The notes beneath the pieces were generated by a model that saw only the letters and a list, made by a program, of their open reading frames with translations, was not told the DNA's origin and did not search any database. This document shows, in pieces, positions 1 to 7,593 of a DNA stretch of 64,000 nucleotides. The position numbers were made by a program, and so were the translations under genes. Within the stretch, counting starts at the first letter, position 1, and every line of letters starts with the position of its first letter. The DNA is from Acinetobacter sp. CFCC 10889 (GTDB lineage Bacteria > Pseudomonadota > Gammaproteobacteria > Pseudomonadales > Moraxellaceae). The stretch spans positions 1-64,000 of the forward strand of contig NZ_LQXQ01000005.1 in NCBI RefSeq assembly GCF_003268395.1, written 5' to 3'.

Positions 1-414
1 AAAGTCACTCACCCACAGTTGGTCAGGATGATCAGCATTAAAATTACGTTTCACTAAATCATCTGCTCTTTTTTGATCATCTCGGTTACGGGTGGTTTGT
101 TTATTCTTACCACGCCAAACACCTTGTATACCTAGCTTCTGCATCAATTGAGCAACTGTACAACGTGCGATAATATAACCTTCACGTTTCAATTGTTGCC
201 AGACCTTACGCACACCATATCGACCTGAACTTTCTTTCCAAATTCGTTTAATTTGTTCAGCATGATACTCATCATGTAGATCTCGTTTCGCTCGATGTTC
301 TGGATTGTCAGCGAGATCTAAAGTTCGGTAATAGGTTGAAGCTGCGATCGGTAAAATCCTACAAATCGCATCAACACCATATAAGCCTTTATTGTTATGG
401 ATGAAATCCACCAT
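1..414 (-). CDS. IS3-family transposase OrfB, integrase part (partial, 3' end outside window)
   Basis: This is the catalytic half of the transposase. The 138 codons present run from an ATG that overlaps the OrfA stop (TAATG) to the window edge. They include the HTH_21-like segment with RYGVRKVW and end at LWVSDF, where the D is the first acidic residue of the DDE triad. The other two catalytic residues are off the window. Expression is expected mainly as an OrfAB fusion: in OrfA the codons GCT TTT TTC form a T_TTT_TTC slippery site (447-453). A -1 shift there gives FFRPGGARPPTQIM running straight into this frame, a junction typical of IS3-group elements. Confidence 0.9.
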   Translation of the reverse strand, partial: MVDFIHNNKGLYGVDAICRILPIAASTYYRTLDLADNPEHRAKRDLHDEYHAEQIKRIWKESSGRYGVRKVWQQLKREGYIIARCTVAQLMQKLGIQGVWRGKNKQTTRNRDDQKRADDLVKRNFNADHPDQLWVSDF

Positions 415-731
415 TATTTGTGTGGGCGGTCGAGCTCCGCCTGGGCGAAAAAAGCGGCTGCTTTACGTAGAATTTCATTGGCACGCTTTAATTCTTTAAT
501 TTCACGTTCCATTTGTTTCATTTTTTCTTGATCAGATATCTGTTGTACTTTAATAGGATTTTGCTGATCTAAATGCTTTTGATGCCAGGCACGAAGTGTT
601 TCAGGAGTACAACCAATCTTAGGCGCAATTGCTGTGATTGCAGCCCAAGTAGAAGGATAATCTTTTTCAGATTCAATCAATAATTGAACCGCTCTTTCTC
701 TGATTTCAGGGGTATATTTTAATTTTGTCAT
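414..731 (-). CDS. IS3-family transposase OrfA (HTH_Tnp_1)
   Basis: A 105-aa DNA-binding subunit of an IS3-type transposase. An N-terminal helix-turn-helix (about residues 5-60, including WAAITAIAPKIG and TPETLRAW) is followed by a leucine-zipper-like coiled coil (about 65-95, MKQMEREIKELKRANEIL), which in this family mediates multimerisation. It ends in KAAAFFAQAELDRPHK, the standard OrfA tail. The slippery T_TTT_TTC sits within the AFF codons and the ORF ends 33 bases after it. The start ATG is about 50 bp inside the terminal repeat, as usual. Full length for the family. Confidence 0.92.
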   Translation of the reverse strand: MTKLKYTPEIRERAVQLLIESEKDYPSTWAAITAIAPKIGCTPETLRAWHQKHLDQQNPIKVQQISDQEKMKQMEREIKELKRANEILRKAAAFFAQAELDRPHK

Positions 732-757
732 CGGGGTAGTCTCTCAGAATATTGACT

Positions 758-781
758 CTCCGACAAACCCGGTACGGTTCA
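758..781. repeat. right terminal inverted repeat of the IS3-family element
   Basis: Read inward from 781 the sequence is TGAACCGTACCGGGTTTGTC and continues for a few bases. It begins with TG as in IS3-family ends and lies just upstream of the OrfA start. The partner repeat is outside the window, so the inverted match was not seen directly. Confidence 0.75.
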
Positions 782-1214
782 ATTGGCTAAGCTTTTTGGG
801 AAAGTAATTCCATTACAACTTTTGAAAGAAATCAACGAAGATCTTATGTATGACTTAAAGTCGATTGAACTATACGAAGATACACTTTCCACTCTTCAAA
901 CTCTAAAAAAGTATGGTTTCCAAATTGCACTTTGTTCCAATTTAGCAATGCCCTATGGTGAACGGCTTAAAACAATATTTCCTAGTATCTTTGATGCCGT
1001 TTTTTTAAGTTATGAAGTTGGGGCTATAAAGCCTGACCAGCAAATCTATGAAGTTATTAAAGCTCATTTTAGCTGTGAAATGACAGAAATACTATTTATT
1101 GGAGATCATCCAATTTTAGATTTTGAAAAACCAATTTCTTTAGGAATGTCCGCAAGACTAATTGAACGCCATAGCGAACAAAACCTATCGGATGTAATAC
1201 ATGATCTAATTTAA
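782..1214 (+). pseudogene. HAD-superfamily hydrolase, 5' end removed by the IS insertion
   Basis: About 143 codons match the C-terminal two thirds of a subfamily-I HAD phosphatase: part of the helical cap, then motif II (ALCSN, Ser), motif III (AIKPD, Lys) and motif IV (FIGDHPILD, acidic pair). The N-terminal motif I DxDxT, which holds the nucleophilic Asp, is absent. The frame begins exactly at the IS boundary at 781 with only a TTG (783) as possible start and no ribosome binding site. It is therefore a 5'-truncated, presumably inactive gene; the rest may survive on the far side of the IS. Substrate unknown. Confidence 0.85.
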
Positions 1215-1227
1215 AGCTAGATAGGCC

Positions 1228-1488
1228 TTAGCTTTGATTTTCAAGAAAAATATCCGATGTATACATATATGGAGATTTTTCAGTACATGCTGTTACAAAA
1301 CCACTTTTTTGTGCTTCTCTAAATGCTCGATAGTGTTTTCTATAAAGTGACTTTTCCTTAAATTGAGGAAATACAAAATAAAAACACTCATTAATTTCTT
1401 TAAATGTACTCTCTTTAAAATATGTTTGCGATAAGAAACTAAACCAATAGCTCTTAATTGATTGATATTCATACATAATTTTACACAC
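1228..1488 (-). CDS. small hypothetical protein, divergent from an XRE regulator
   Basis: An 82-86 aa protein I do not recognise. The frame opens at GTG 1488, but ATG 1476 (MYEYQSIKSYWF) is a plausible start. It is rich in aromatic and charged residues (CFYFVFPQFKEK, YRKHYRAF), with no signal peptide or membrane segment. A second minus-strand frame covers 1293-1490; I prefer this one because its composition is more protein-like and it runs the full length. It is divergent from the XRE gene at 1554, with a perfect palindrome (1508-1524) between them. This is the layout of a regulator controlling its neighbour, for example a toxin-antitoxin or controller module, but function is unknown. Confidence 0.5.
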   Translation of the reverse strand: MCKIMYEYQSIKSYWFSFLSQTYFKESTFKEINECFYFVFPQFKEKSLYRKHYRAFREAQKSGFVTACTEKSPYMYTSDIFLENQS

Positions 1489-1507
1489 ATATAATTCTTA
1501 ATGAAAA

Positions 1508-1524
1508 TATCCCATTTTGGGATA
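1508..1524. promoter_or_regulatory. palindromic operator between divergent genes
   Basis: TATCCCA-TTT-TGGGATA is a perfect 7-bp inverted repeat with a 3-bp spacer. It lies 30 bp before the XRE ATG and about 20-30 bp before the start of the divergent small gene, so a bound dimer would cover both promoters. Autoregulation by the XRE protein is the likely reading, by inference from position and symmetry. Confidence 0.6.
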
Positions 1525-1553
1525 ATTTTGTTAATAGTACAACATCTTGAGCC

Positions 1554-1793
1554 ATGAGCTCAATACATGACCCTCGCTATAAAAAGCTAATAAAAGAACT
1601 TATTCGTATACGTGAGTTAAAACAAGTGACTCAGGTAGAATTAGCCACATCTTTAAATAAACCCCAATCTTACGTTGCTAAAGTTGAAAACTTAGATAGA
1701 AGACTAGATATATTGGAACTGAATGATTGGTTAACTGTTTTGAATATTTCTATCATTTCGTTTATAGAACAAGCTTTAGGCATAGACACTTAA
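1554..1793 (+). CDS. XRE-family helix-turn-helix transcriptional regulator
   Basis: A 79-aa single-domain Cro/CI-type DNA-binding protein. The HTH covers about residues 15-70: LIRIRELKQVTQVELATSL (helices 1-2), then NKPQSYVAKVEN (recognition helix) and DRRLDILEL. There is no C-terminal effector domain. In size and layout it resembles antitoxins or restriction-modification controller proteins. It probably binds the palindrome 30 bp upstream and represses itself and the divergent 86-aa gene. A strong hairpin follows at 1836-1863. Its neighbour is not a recognisable toxin, so the system type is left open. Confidence 0.85.
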   Translation: MSSIHDPRYKKLIKELIRIRELKQVTQVELATSLNKPQSYVAKVENLDRRLDILELNDWLTVLNISIISFIEQALGIDT

Positions 1794-1835
1794 AATGCAG
1801 CAATAATTTCTCTAGAACCCAATAGAAATATTTTA

Positions 1836-1863
1836 AGGTAAGTACCCAAAATGGTACTTACCT
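1836..1863 (+). terminator. 11-bp perfect stem-loop after the XRE gene
   Basis: AGGTAAGTACC and its exact complement GGTACTTACCT are separated by CAAAAT, 42 bp past the XRE stop. There is no T-run after the stem, so it may be a poor intrinsic terminator, a pause or RNA-protecting hairpin, or a second protein-binding palindrome. Confidence 0.45.
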
Positions 1864-2016
1864 GCGACTATTCATAAATCATCAAACCACTGAAAAATTC
1901 TCAGATTATAGGGGCTTTTGTTGCACAAACCTGAATAGTCATAGATTGAGCTAATCCAAACAGTAGTAACTCATTCCATTGTTTAATTAAGATGTATATG
2001 AAATAAAATTAGATAC

Positions 2017-2442
2017 TTAAACAAAATGAGCCATCAGCTTCTTATATTGCTCATATGTCACATTGGATATTTTTATAATCCTTGCAATCTGCTTTAATCC
2101 ATTAATTCTTTTATCATCAATTGCTGAGTGAATTGTATCAGTGCCACTATATCGCTTGATATTCTCTGCGTTAAAGACTCCTAGTTTTGAAACCTGCACA
2201 AATGCCTGTGAATCATTTAGATATAGAGTGGTGCTGTCTTTATTAGCACGATAGGCTATTGTTACATTTGATGAGATTTGATAAGCAATAAATGGACCTG
2301 CCTGATGCTTAATCGCATGTAATGCTTCTTCATCACATAATGTATTTAAATCCTTAAAAATATTATAGCTTTCCTGATTTAGAATTTCAGTTTCTAGAAT
2401 TTTACCTTTACGATTTTTAGCATTAATTTTGACTTTAAACAT
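2017..2442 (-). CDS. hypothetical protein coupled to an HsdS remnant
   Basis: A 141-aa protein I do not recognise. It has mixed alpha/beta character, a basic N-terminus (FKVKINAKNRKGKIL) and no signal peptide or membrane segment. A GTG at 2445 or the ATG at 2442 can start it; the ATG overlaps the stop of the HsdS fragment (TGATG), so it was once the gene translated directly after hsdS. Genes in that place in type I restriction loci are often accessory or unrelated cargo. Since the restriction locus is otherwise gone, this may be an orphan. The frame is intact, so it may still be expressed. Confidence 0.6.
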   Translation of the reverse strand: MFKVKINAKNRKGKILETEILNQESYNIFKDLNTLCDEEALHAIKHQAGPFIAYQISSNVTIAYRANKDSTTLYLNDSQAFVQVSKLGVFNAENIKRYSGTDTIHSAIDDKRINGLKQIARIIKISNVTYEQYKKLMAHFV

Positions 2443-2618
2443 CACACTTCATCCATCATCAACCTATCTAATTGATAAATATTCGTTTTATATAATTTAC
2501 TTTGTAGAGGTTGAAGTTGGTCAATCATAGAATAGAGTTGATTTACTTTTTCAATAATACGTTTCTGTTTATCTAATGGCAGTAATAAAACAGGAACTTC
2601 TATTATCCAAATAATTAT
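2442..2618 (-). pseudogene. hsdS: C-terminal remnant of a type I restriction specificity subunit (HsdS)
   Basis: The minus strand encodes about 58 codons ending VPVLLLPLDKQKRIIEKVNQ...LYSMIDQLQPLQSKL, the characteristic HsdS segment in which a P-L-x-x-Q-K-R-I motif begins the conserved coiled-coil spacer helix. An in-frame TGA at 2619-2621 closes it upstream. Both target-recognition domains, and hsdM and hsdR, are missing. It is a decayed type I restriction locus, not a functional subunit. The identification is from the motif alone, but the motif is distinctive. Confidence 0.75.
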
Positions 2619-2742
2619 TCATAATGATTAAAAATATCAACAATAGTTCACAAAGAAGAACTTATGATAAAAAATATCAGCGTTATACATACTAAAATAT
2701 AATACAATATAGCGCTGACTTGTAAACATTCTAACGTCAAAT

Positions 2743-4068
2743 TTAAAACTTCAGCCTCAAATTTTCGGATACTTCAGCTATTAGTTTTCCAGGAACATTT
2801 GAAGCTTTAGCCAGATCCTTCCATCCTGACACAACCTCTATTGTGTGATTTAAAACCTCTAGCACATATTTACGAGTAAATTTCCTACTCAAATGTTCTA
2901 CTGAAAGAATATCTTCTAATACATAATCTCTGCGTTTACCATTCAGGGACATCCAGTGAGAATCTACCCAGAATGAATCTGGTTTATAACTAAATGCTAA
3001 ATCATAAGCAGGTGCTAGCTCCCATTTCTGATCTCGAAGTATAAATGAGAAGTTTTTGGCATGATCATCGTGATTACGTGCCACAATATTGAAAATCATT
3101 CGCTTTAATATTTGTTCAGCTTCAACTGCAGTCATTTTAAGCTCACGAAGTACAAGAAATAGTTCTTCATAAGAAAATGATCCAGGCATCTTATAATCGA
3201 CATGAGCCATTGCATTTAAAGTTTGTACATGCAGCTTTTCGTTCCCGATTCTGTCATATCTTTGAGTTACGAAATGTTGTCTGTCACCTTCATGCAACAG
3301 ATAACAAGGCATCATATCAATATCACAGGCAGTAGCCATTTGATAATAGACATATTCCATTGCACCATACCCTAAAGGATCACCAAATGTTTCTTTGTTG
3401 GTATTCCTCTCAGTTACACCATCAAATTTCATTAGGTAGTGTGTGTAACCATTTGGAACATTCGCTTGCCCTGATCTGACTTTTGTAAAATCCTTATTAA
3501 ATGCTAAAACTGCTTTAGGTCTTGCTCCACCTGCGCTTGTCCCTACGCTTAAGAGTGACAACATCGCTTCCTGGTCATCAGAGCCATCTGATCTTAGCTC
3601 GGCATCAAATTCGTTACGTGCCGATAAAACTTCCTGTGCAATAGCTACAAGTTCATCTATTTGAACAGATTCATTTGCATTTAATTCTCCACGAGCTTCA
3701 GCAGGTAAGAACTCTAATGCCCCCATGCCACGCTTCCCTATGTAGCGAAGTCGTTCAATTGGGGTAATGCTATTTGCTGCACGTCCTTTTGAAGCTAGCC
3801 AGGTATTTAAGATACGATTACCAAAATCATCTGGAAGCGAATCAGCTAGCACTCCTGGTAATCCTTTGAAAGTTTCAGGATTTAAAGCATTAAAGTTATA
3901 TATATAATTTTCCCGTAAAGGCATCATTAAAGGCGATAACTCTATACCAGCACTAACAAATTTTGGCATATATATAAACGCGCTTTGACCTGTTATGGGA
4001 TCAAAACTTAAAGCTCCAACATCTAATTCTTTGTATACAACTTTAATTACATCAACTTTATCTACCAT
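2743..4068 (-). CDS. hipA: HipA-family serine/threonine kinase toxin
   Basis: A 441-aa toxin kinase of the hipBA type II toxin-antitoxin system, close to the length of E. coli HipA (440). The N-terminal HipA_N part includes LPGVLADSLPDDFGN (about 70-84). A Gly-rich nucleotide loop GTSAGGARPK is at 176-185. The kinase core VTQRYDR is at about 267-273. The catalytic stretch NHDDHAKNF (332-340) places D334 and N339 where E. coli has D309 and N314, and AYDLAFS gives the Mg-binding D356. In E. coli the target is glutamyl-tRNA synthetase; the target here is not known. The ATG overlaps the end of hipB by 7 bases (translational coupling). All key residues are present, so it is probably active. Confidence 0.92.
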   Translation of the reverse strand: MVDKVDVIKVVYKELDVGALSFDPITGQSAFIYMPKFVSAGIELSPLMMPLRENYIYNFNALNPETFKGLPGVLADSLPDDFGNRILNTWLASKGRAANSITPIERLRYIGKRGMGALEFLPAEARGELNANESVQIDELVAIAQEVLSARNEFDAELRSDGSDDQEAMLSLLSVGTSAGGARPKAVLAFNKDFTKVRSGQANVPNGYTHYLMKFDGVTERNTNKETFGDPLGYGAMEYVYYQMATACDIDMMPCYLLHEGDRQHFVTQRYDRIGNEKLHVQTLNAMAHVDYKMPGSFSYEELFLVLRELKMTAVEAEQILKRMIFNIVARNHDDHAKNFSFILRDQKWELAPAYDLAFSYKPDSFWVDSHWMSLNGKRRDYVLEDILSVEHLSRKFTRKYVLEVLNHTIEVVSGWKDLAKASNVPGKLIAEVSENLRLKF

Positions 4069-4424
4069 CCTAAATCTTCTTCTCTATCTGTCTTATCAAT
4101 TTTCTTGTTCGATACTGTTTTGTTGTGTGAACCAGATGCTCTCTTTCTAATCCGACCTCTTAGCTTCAATAATTCTATAGGCGATATCTGTTGCGGTGGC
4201 ATTAAATTGTCTAATTGATCAGTGCTTTTCAAAGCAATTAAAACAGCCATCAAATCCTGAATACTACCTCGGCCTTGTTCTAAATTTTTTATAGTGTAGC
4301 GACTCACGCCTGCCGATAAGCCGACTTCTTCTTGAGTAAGATCTAAATTAAGTCGTGCTTGCTTTAGTCGGTCACCTAATTCACGCCCCATCGCTTCTGG
4401 TGTTTTCAATGCTCCAAATTTCAT
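4062..4424 (-). CDS. hipB: HipB-like XRE antitoxin
   Basis: A 120-aa antitoxin and repressor. The XRE domain covers about residues 12-75 (LGDRLKQARLNLDLTQEEVG, then VSRYTIKNLEQGRG). A basic, probably disordered tail (RKRASGSHNKTVSNKK) ends in EEDLGW. The terminal Trp is notable: E. coli HipB also ends in Trp, and that tail is known to control its Lon degradation. The gene lies directly upstream of hipA and overlaps it. A 20-bp perfect palindrome about 110 bp upstream is a candidate operator. Confidence 0.88.
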   Translation of the reverse strand: MKFGALKTPEAMGRELGDRLKQARLNLDLTQEEVGLSAGVSRYTIKNLEQGRGSIQDLMAVLIALKSTDQLDNLMPPQQISPIELLKLRGRIRKRASGSHNKTVSNKKIDKTDREEDLGW

Positions 4425-4531
4425 AGCTTCACCATTTTAGAATTTCCCTAATATGAATTTACTTTATCATTTTTAATATTTACTGTCATTATGATAATAA
4501 AATTCATCATTAAGACTATAATTTCATATTT

Positions 4532-4551
4532 ATGATTAAATATTTAATCAT
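4532..4551. promoter_or_regulatory. 20-bp perfect palindrome upstream of hipBA
   Basis: ATGATTAAATATTTAATCAT is fully self-complementary and lies 108-127 bp before the hipB ATG. Related AT-rich half sites (CATTATGATAAT near 4487) lie closer to the gene. HipB proteins bind several palindromic operators, so this is a candidate. It also lies just past the ankyrin-gene terminator, so a link to hipBA is inferred from position only. Confidence 0.5.
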
Positions 4552-4634
4552 TATGGTTATAAGTTATAAAGTAAAAAATTTTGTCTAAAAAAATTATTTA
4601 AGAATAAGTTTGTGCAAATAAGCCGTATTAATAT

Positions 4635-4664
4635 AAAGAAACCCTGTACACAATATCTACAGGG
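4635..4664 (-). terminator. terminator of the ankyrin-protein gene
   Basis: On the minus strand CCCTGTA pairs with TACAGGG around a 9-base loop and is followed by TTTCTTT. It begins 17 bp after the stop of the gene at 4681. Confidence 0.7.
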
Positions 4665-4680
4665 CTTTGAAAGAGAGAAA

Positions 4681-7344
4681 TTAACTGTTAATAGATAAAT
4701 TCTGCTCTAAAACTTCAAGAATTTTTTCAAGTTCTTGTTGTGTCCCGCAAGAATAACCATTTTTTCTACTTTGCTGTCTTAATATATCTAATGCATCAGG
4801 ATTTTCTATGAGGTATTCAACCAATTCCAGCGGTGTGAAGCCAGCATGATCTTTTTCCCAAAGTTGTTTCGGTACTAATTCTACTAACTTTTCGACAGCG
4901 TAAATATTTCCTGACCAACAAGCAGTATGTAACGGTAATCTTCCATCCATTGTTCTCAAATTCCAATTAGAAGACTCTGTACAGAAAGTATCAAAAACTT
5001 TTGGAGATTTAATTTTACAAGCTGTATGTAAGGCGGTCATCCCTTGATAATTTTGAATATTCGCATCAGCTCCAGCTACTAGCATCTGTTCCACCAATAG
5101 CGTTTCACGAGCTTCAACAGCCAACATTAATGGTGTTTGGCCTTTTAGATCAGGAATATTCAGTTGTTTTGGATATTTTTCAAAAATATCTTTTAAAAGG
5201 GTTTCCCAAACTTCTAATATCTTTGTATCCATCACTTTTTGAGCTTTAAGAAATAGTTTCAGCATCAGCATGAGCATTGAATTGCCTTCAACGTCGGGCA
5301 GATTAGATTTAAACAAAGCTTTATTAGAATTTAGCCAATCCTTCAATCCTGCTAAATTATTTTGTTGTAGCAAAGGAAAAAGTTTATCCAAGGCTGGTTT
5401 GACCAGAATTTGACTGAGCGGGTGTTCAGGTTTAATTCTAGGATACGGTTTATAAAGATCTTCCCAAAAATAAGAGTATGCCCAACGTGCTACTTCCTCT
5501 ATAGAAGGTATTTGATCACTTTCTATCATTCCACCACTAAGCATTTCACGATAATATTTTTCGTGATTGTTTGTGATAAGTTTTTGATTCGCCACTGCTA
5601 CAGCTAAACAATCTCGTGCAATTTCTCCAGTCATTAGACCGTAGCTACCTTTAAAACTTTCTTCCAATGCATCTCTGAAATATTTTGATGCCTCGTCAAA
5701 ATTATTTTGTGCCAATAAGTGTTTAGCTTTGTACTGCAAAAGGGCAAACTTCCATAAATCATATCCTTCGGTTTTTTCTGCTTCATCAAGTAAAGCTTCA
5801 ACCTTATTTTTACAATCTTTAGGTCTGTTTTTACTTTCACCATTTAAATAGTAAGCAAGTTCGGGGATAACAACTAGAATTTTCTCTATAGGCGTATTAG
5901 CCAGTTCTCTCATACGCTTAGCGGTTATTTCTTTCAAGTGAATAGGTAGCTCTGGTAACTGGGCTACGCCACTTACTATCCAATAATTCTGTTCATTTTG
6001 TAATGCTCTCCATGGTGAGCTTTGTTGCATACGAGCCTTTAACTCTTCAGTTTTGGTTTGCTCTTCATAAAAGTTATGGAGTTTACGTACAGTATGTTCA
6101 GCAATTTCAGCACATGATTCCGGATCATGACCAATTACATCATCAAGTACATCGCTTGCATTGATACGGAAGCTATAGCTCAGATACGTTGCTAGCTCAT
6201 CAATAGCTGTTTCTTTACATGAAGGTAGAATCGAAAGTAATAAACTTTCTTTATCCCATTCAGGTAAATGGGCCTCAAACCACATATCCTCAGCAAATTC
6301 ACCAGCATCTTTGCAATTTTTCCAAGCCTCAATCGTTAGGTTATAAACGCCTTTATATAACGCAAATAATTGTAGGATTTTATTTTTGGTTGGATCTATA
6401 CAATACTTATCTACATCAGGACATTGGGCTTTGATCAAACGGTGATAAATATCTTGCACTGCACTAGCAACAATAAGTCGTTGGCGAATAACGTCTATTG
6501 AAGGCGCTGAATAGCGATTCAATAAGCATTCAATTAATCTAGATTTTTCTTCTTCATTTCCGTTCCCCTGCAAAATTTCCGTAAGGATTTCCTCAGATAA
6601 AGGAATTTCAAATTTCAGCTTTTGAGCATTTAGATCCTTTTTGTTGATAAAAGCTAATGCTTGATTAAATTGCTCATCAAAAGTAATCGTTTTATCTAGG
6701 GTAAAGGCACCTGCAAAATCTAAACTTAACCCTTCTGGGAAATATTCATAAATAGAGCTATAACGAATAGTATTCGTACCATTCTTCCAGTTATAGAGAG
6801 AACGTCTTAAATTTTGAATGTCTATATCTAAGCTATGGTTGGCAACACTGTCTACCTCTGTTCCTAGTAGATCTGTTAACCAGTCAATGACTTGTGGCAC
6901 AGGTAGAATTAGTTTTTTATCACCATCACTTTCAATCACCTCAGGTAAATACCAGAAACGACCACCAGGCATACCTTTATCAAAAGGGGTCTCAATAGCC
7001 TGGAATGCCGAAAATCGTGCTAAACCTGGCACTAAGAAATGCGTTAGAAGCATCCAGTTAATTTGTTTTTGATCAGCATTAAATGTCCAAGTTTTGAGTT
7101 CAAGACCTTTATAGGCATTTGCAATATTGGTTAATGATTGCCAAATGGCATCAAAAGACTCAGGGCGAACATTAAGTTTTTCAAAAATAGATAAAATAAT
7201 TGTTTTCATCATGTCAGATTGCTTACTGATACTGATTTTCCCAGTAGCAAATTTGTTCTTTTGAACTGTCGAATATGAGGTATTACTACCAAGACTTTGA
7301 TGGATTTCTAACAGTACTGATTCAATTTTTGGTAAAGTGCCCAT
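4681..7344 (-). CDS. large protein with C-terminal ankyrin repeats, unknown function
   Basis: An 887-aa protein. Only the end is recognisable: three or four ankyrin repeats at about 728-845 (GQTPLMLAVEARETLLVEQM, MTALHTACKIKSP, GRLPLHTACWSGN, AGFTPLELVEYL). Residues 450-690 look all-helical with TPR-like pairs (LLQYKAKHLLAQNNFDEASKYF). The first 450 residues match nothing I know; there is no Walker box, nuclease motif or signal peptide, so it is probably a soluble scaffold or sensor. It is divergent from the 1293-aa DUF4365 protein, with 249 bp between starts, in a region with hipBA and hsdS remains. A shared defence role is an inference from context. Confidence 0.75.
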   Translation of the reverse strand: MGTLPKIESVLLEIHQSLGSNTSYSTVQKNKFATGKISISKQSDMMKTIILSIFEKLNVRPESFDAIWQSLTNIANAYKGLELKTWTFNADQKQINWMLLTHFLVPGLARFSAFQAIETPFDKGMPGGRFWYLPEVIESDGDKKLILPVPQVIDWLTDLLGTEVDSVANHSLDIDIQNLRRSLYNWKNGTNTIRYSSIYEYFPEGLSLDFAGAFTLDKTITFDEQFNQALAFINKKDLNAQKLKFEIPLSEEILTEILQGNGNEEEKSRLIECLLNRYSAPSIDVIRQRLIVASAVQDIYHRLIKAQCPDVDKYCIDPTKNKILQLFALYKGVYNLTIEAWKNCKDAGEFAEDMWFEAHLPEWDKESLLLSILPSCKETAIDELATYLSYSFRINASDVLDDVIGHDPESCAEIAEHTVRKLHNFYEEQTKTEELKARMQQSSPWRALQNEQNYWIVSGVAQLPELPIHLKEITAKRMRELANTPIEKILVVIPELAYYLNGESKNRPKDCKNKVEALLDEAEKTEGYDLWKFALLQYKAKHLLAQNNFDEASKYFRDALEESFKGSYGLMTGEIARDCLAVAVANQKLITNNHEKYYREMLSGGMIESDQIPSIEEVARWAYSYFWEDLYKPYPRIKPEHPLSQILVKPALDKLFPLLQQNNLAGLKDWLNSNKALFKSNLPDVEGNSMLMLMLKLFLKAQKVMDTKILEVWETLLKDIFEKYPKQLNIPDLKGQTPLMLAVEARETLLVEQMLVAGADANIQNYQGMTALHTACKIKSPKVFDTFCTESSNWNLRTMDGRLPLHTACWSGNIYAVEKLVELVPKQLWEKDHAGFTPLELVEYLIENPDALDILRQQSRKNGYSCGTQQELEKILEVLEQNLSINS

Positions 7345-7372
7345 GTTATAAGTGTATGCGAAATTAATTTGA

Positions 7373-7420
7373 GGACATCTTATCTATTTATCTACGAAAC
7401 TACGATGAAAAAAGATGTCC
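7373..7420. promoter_or_regulatory. inverted repeat in the divergent promoter region
   Basis: GGACATCTT (7373-7381) and its exact complement AAGATGTCC (7412-7420) flank a 30-bp AT-rich stretch, 30-75 bp before the ankyrin-protein ATG. The second arm runs into a C7 tract. It could be a regulator site pair or a hairpin in the 5' leader of the minus-strand gene. Function not known. Confidence 0.4.
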
Positions 7421-7593
7421 CCCCCTATCAGTAATAAATATAGATCAATGTGTTGCTTTTACAATTAAAGACTTCATAGCCTCAAATCTATAGCGGACTA
7501 TGGAATTAGTATCCCGACACATTAGACTCTTAATAAAAAAAATAAAATGCTTATAATCAAATTACTAAATTTAATTTTTATTACGGTTTCATC

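Larger units (their letters stand above)
1..781 (-). mobile_element. IS3-family insertion sequence, cut by the left window edge
   Basis: Two overlapping minus-strand frames, OrfA (HTH) and OrfB (DDE integrase), are arranged as in IS3-family elements. The right end at 781 carries a terminal inverted repeat which, read inward, begins TGAACCGTACCGGG, with the family's usual TG...CA ends. The other end, the rest of the transposase and any 3-4 bp target duplication lie outside the window. The element sits directly against a HAD-hydrolase gene that lacks its 5' part, so it is the likely cause of that truncation. Family assignment rests on the two proteins and is secure; the exact IS name cannot be given without a search. 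Confidence 0.93.

Noticed and set aside
1293..1490. Alternative 65-codon minus-strand gene overlapping the 86-aa frame
   Set aside because: Shorter, less protein-like composition; only one of the two can be the main product, although translation was not tested.
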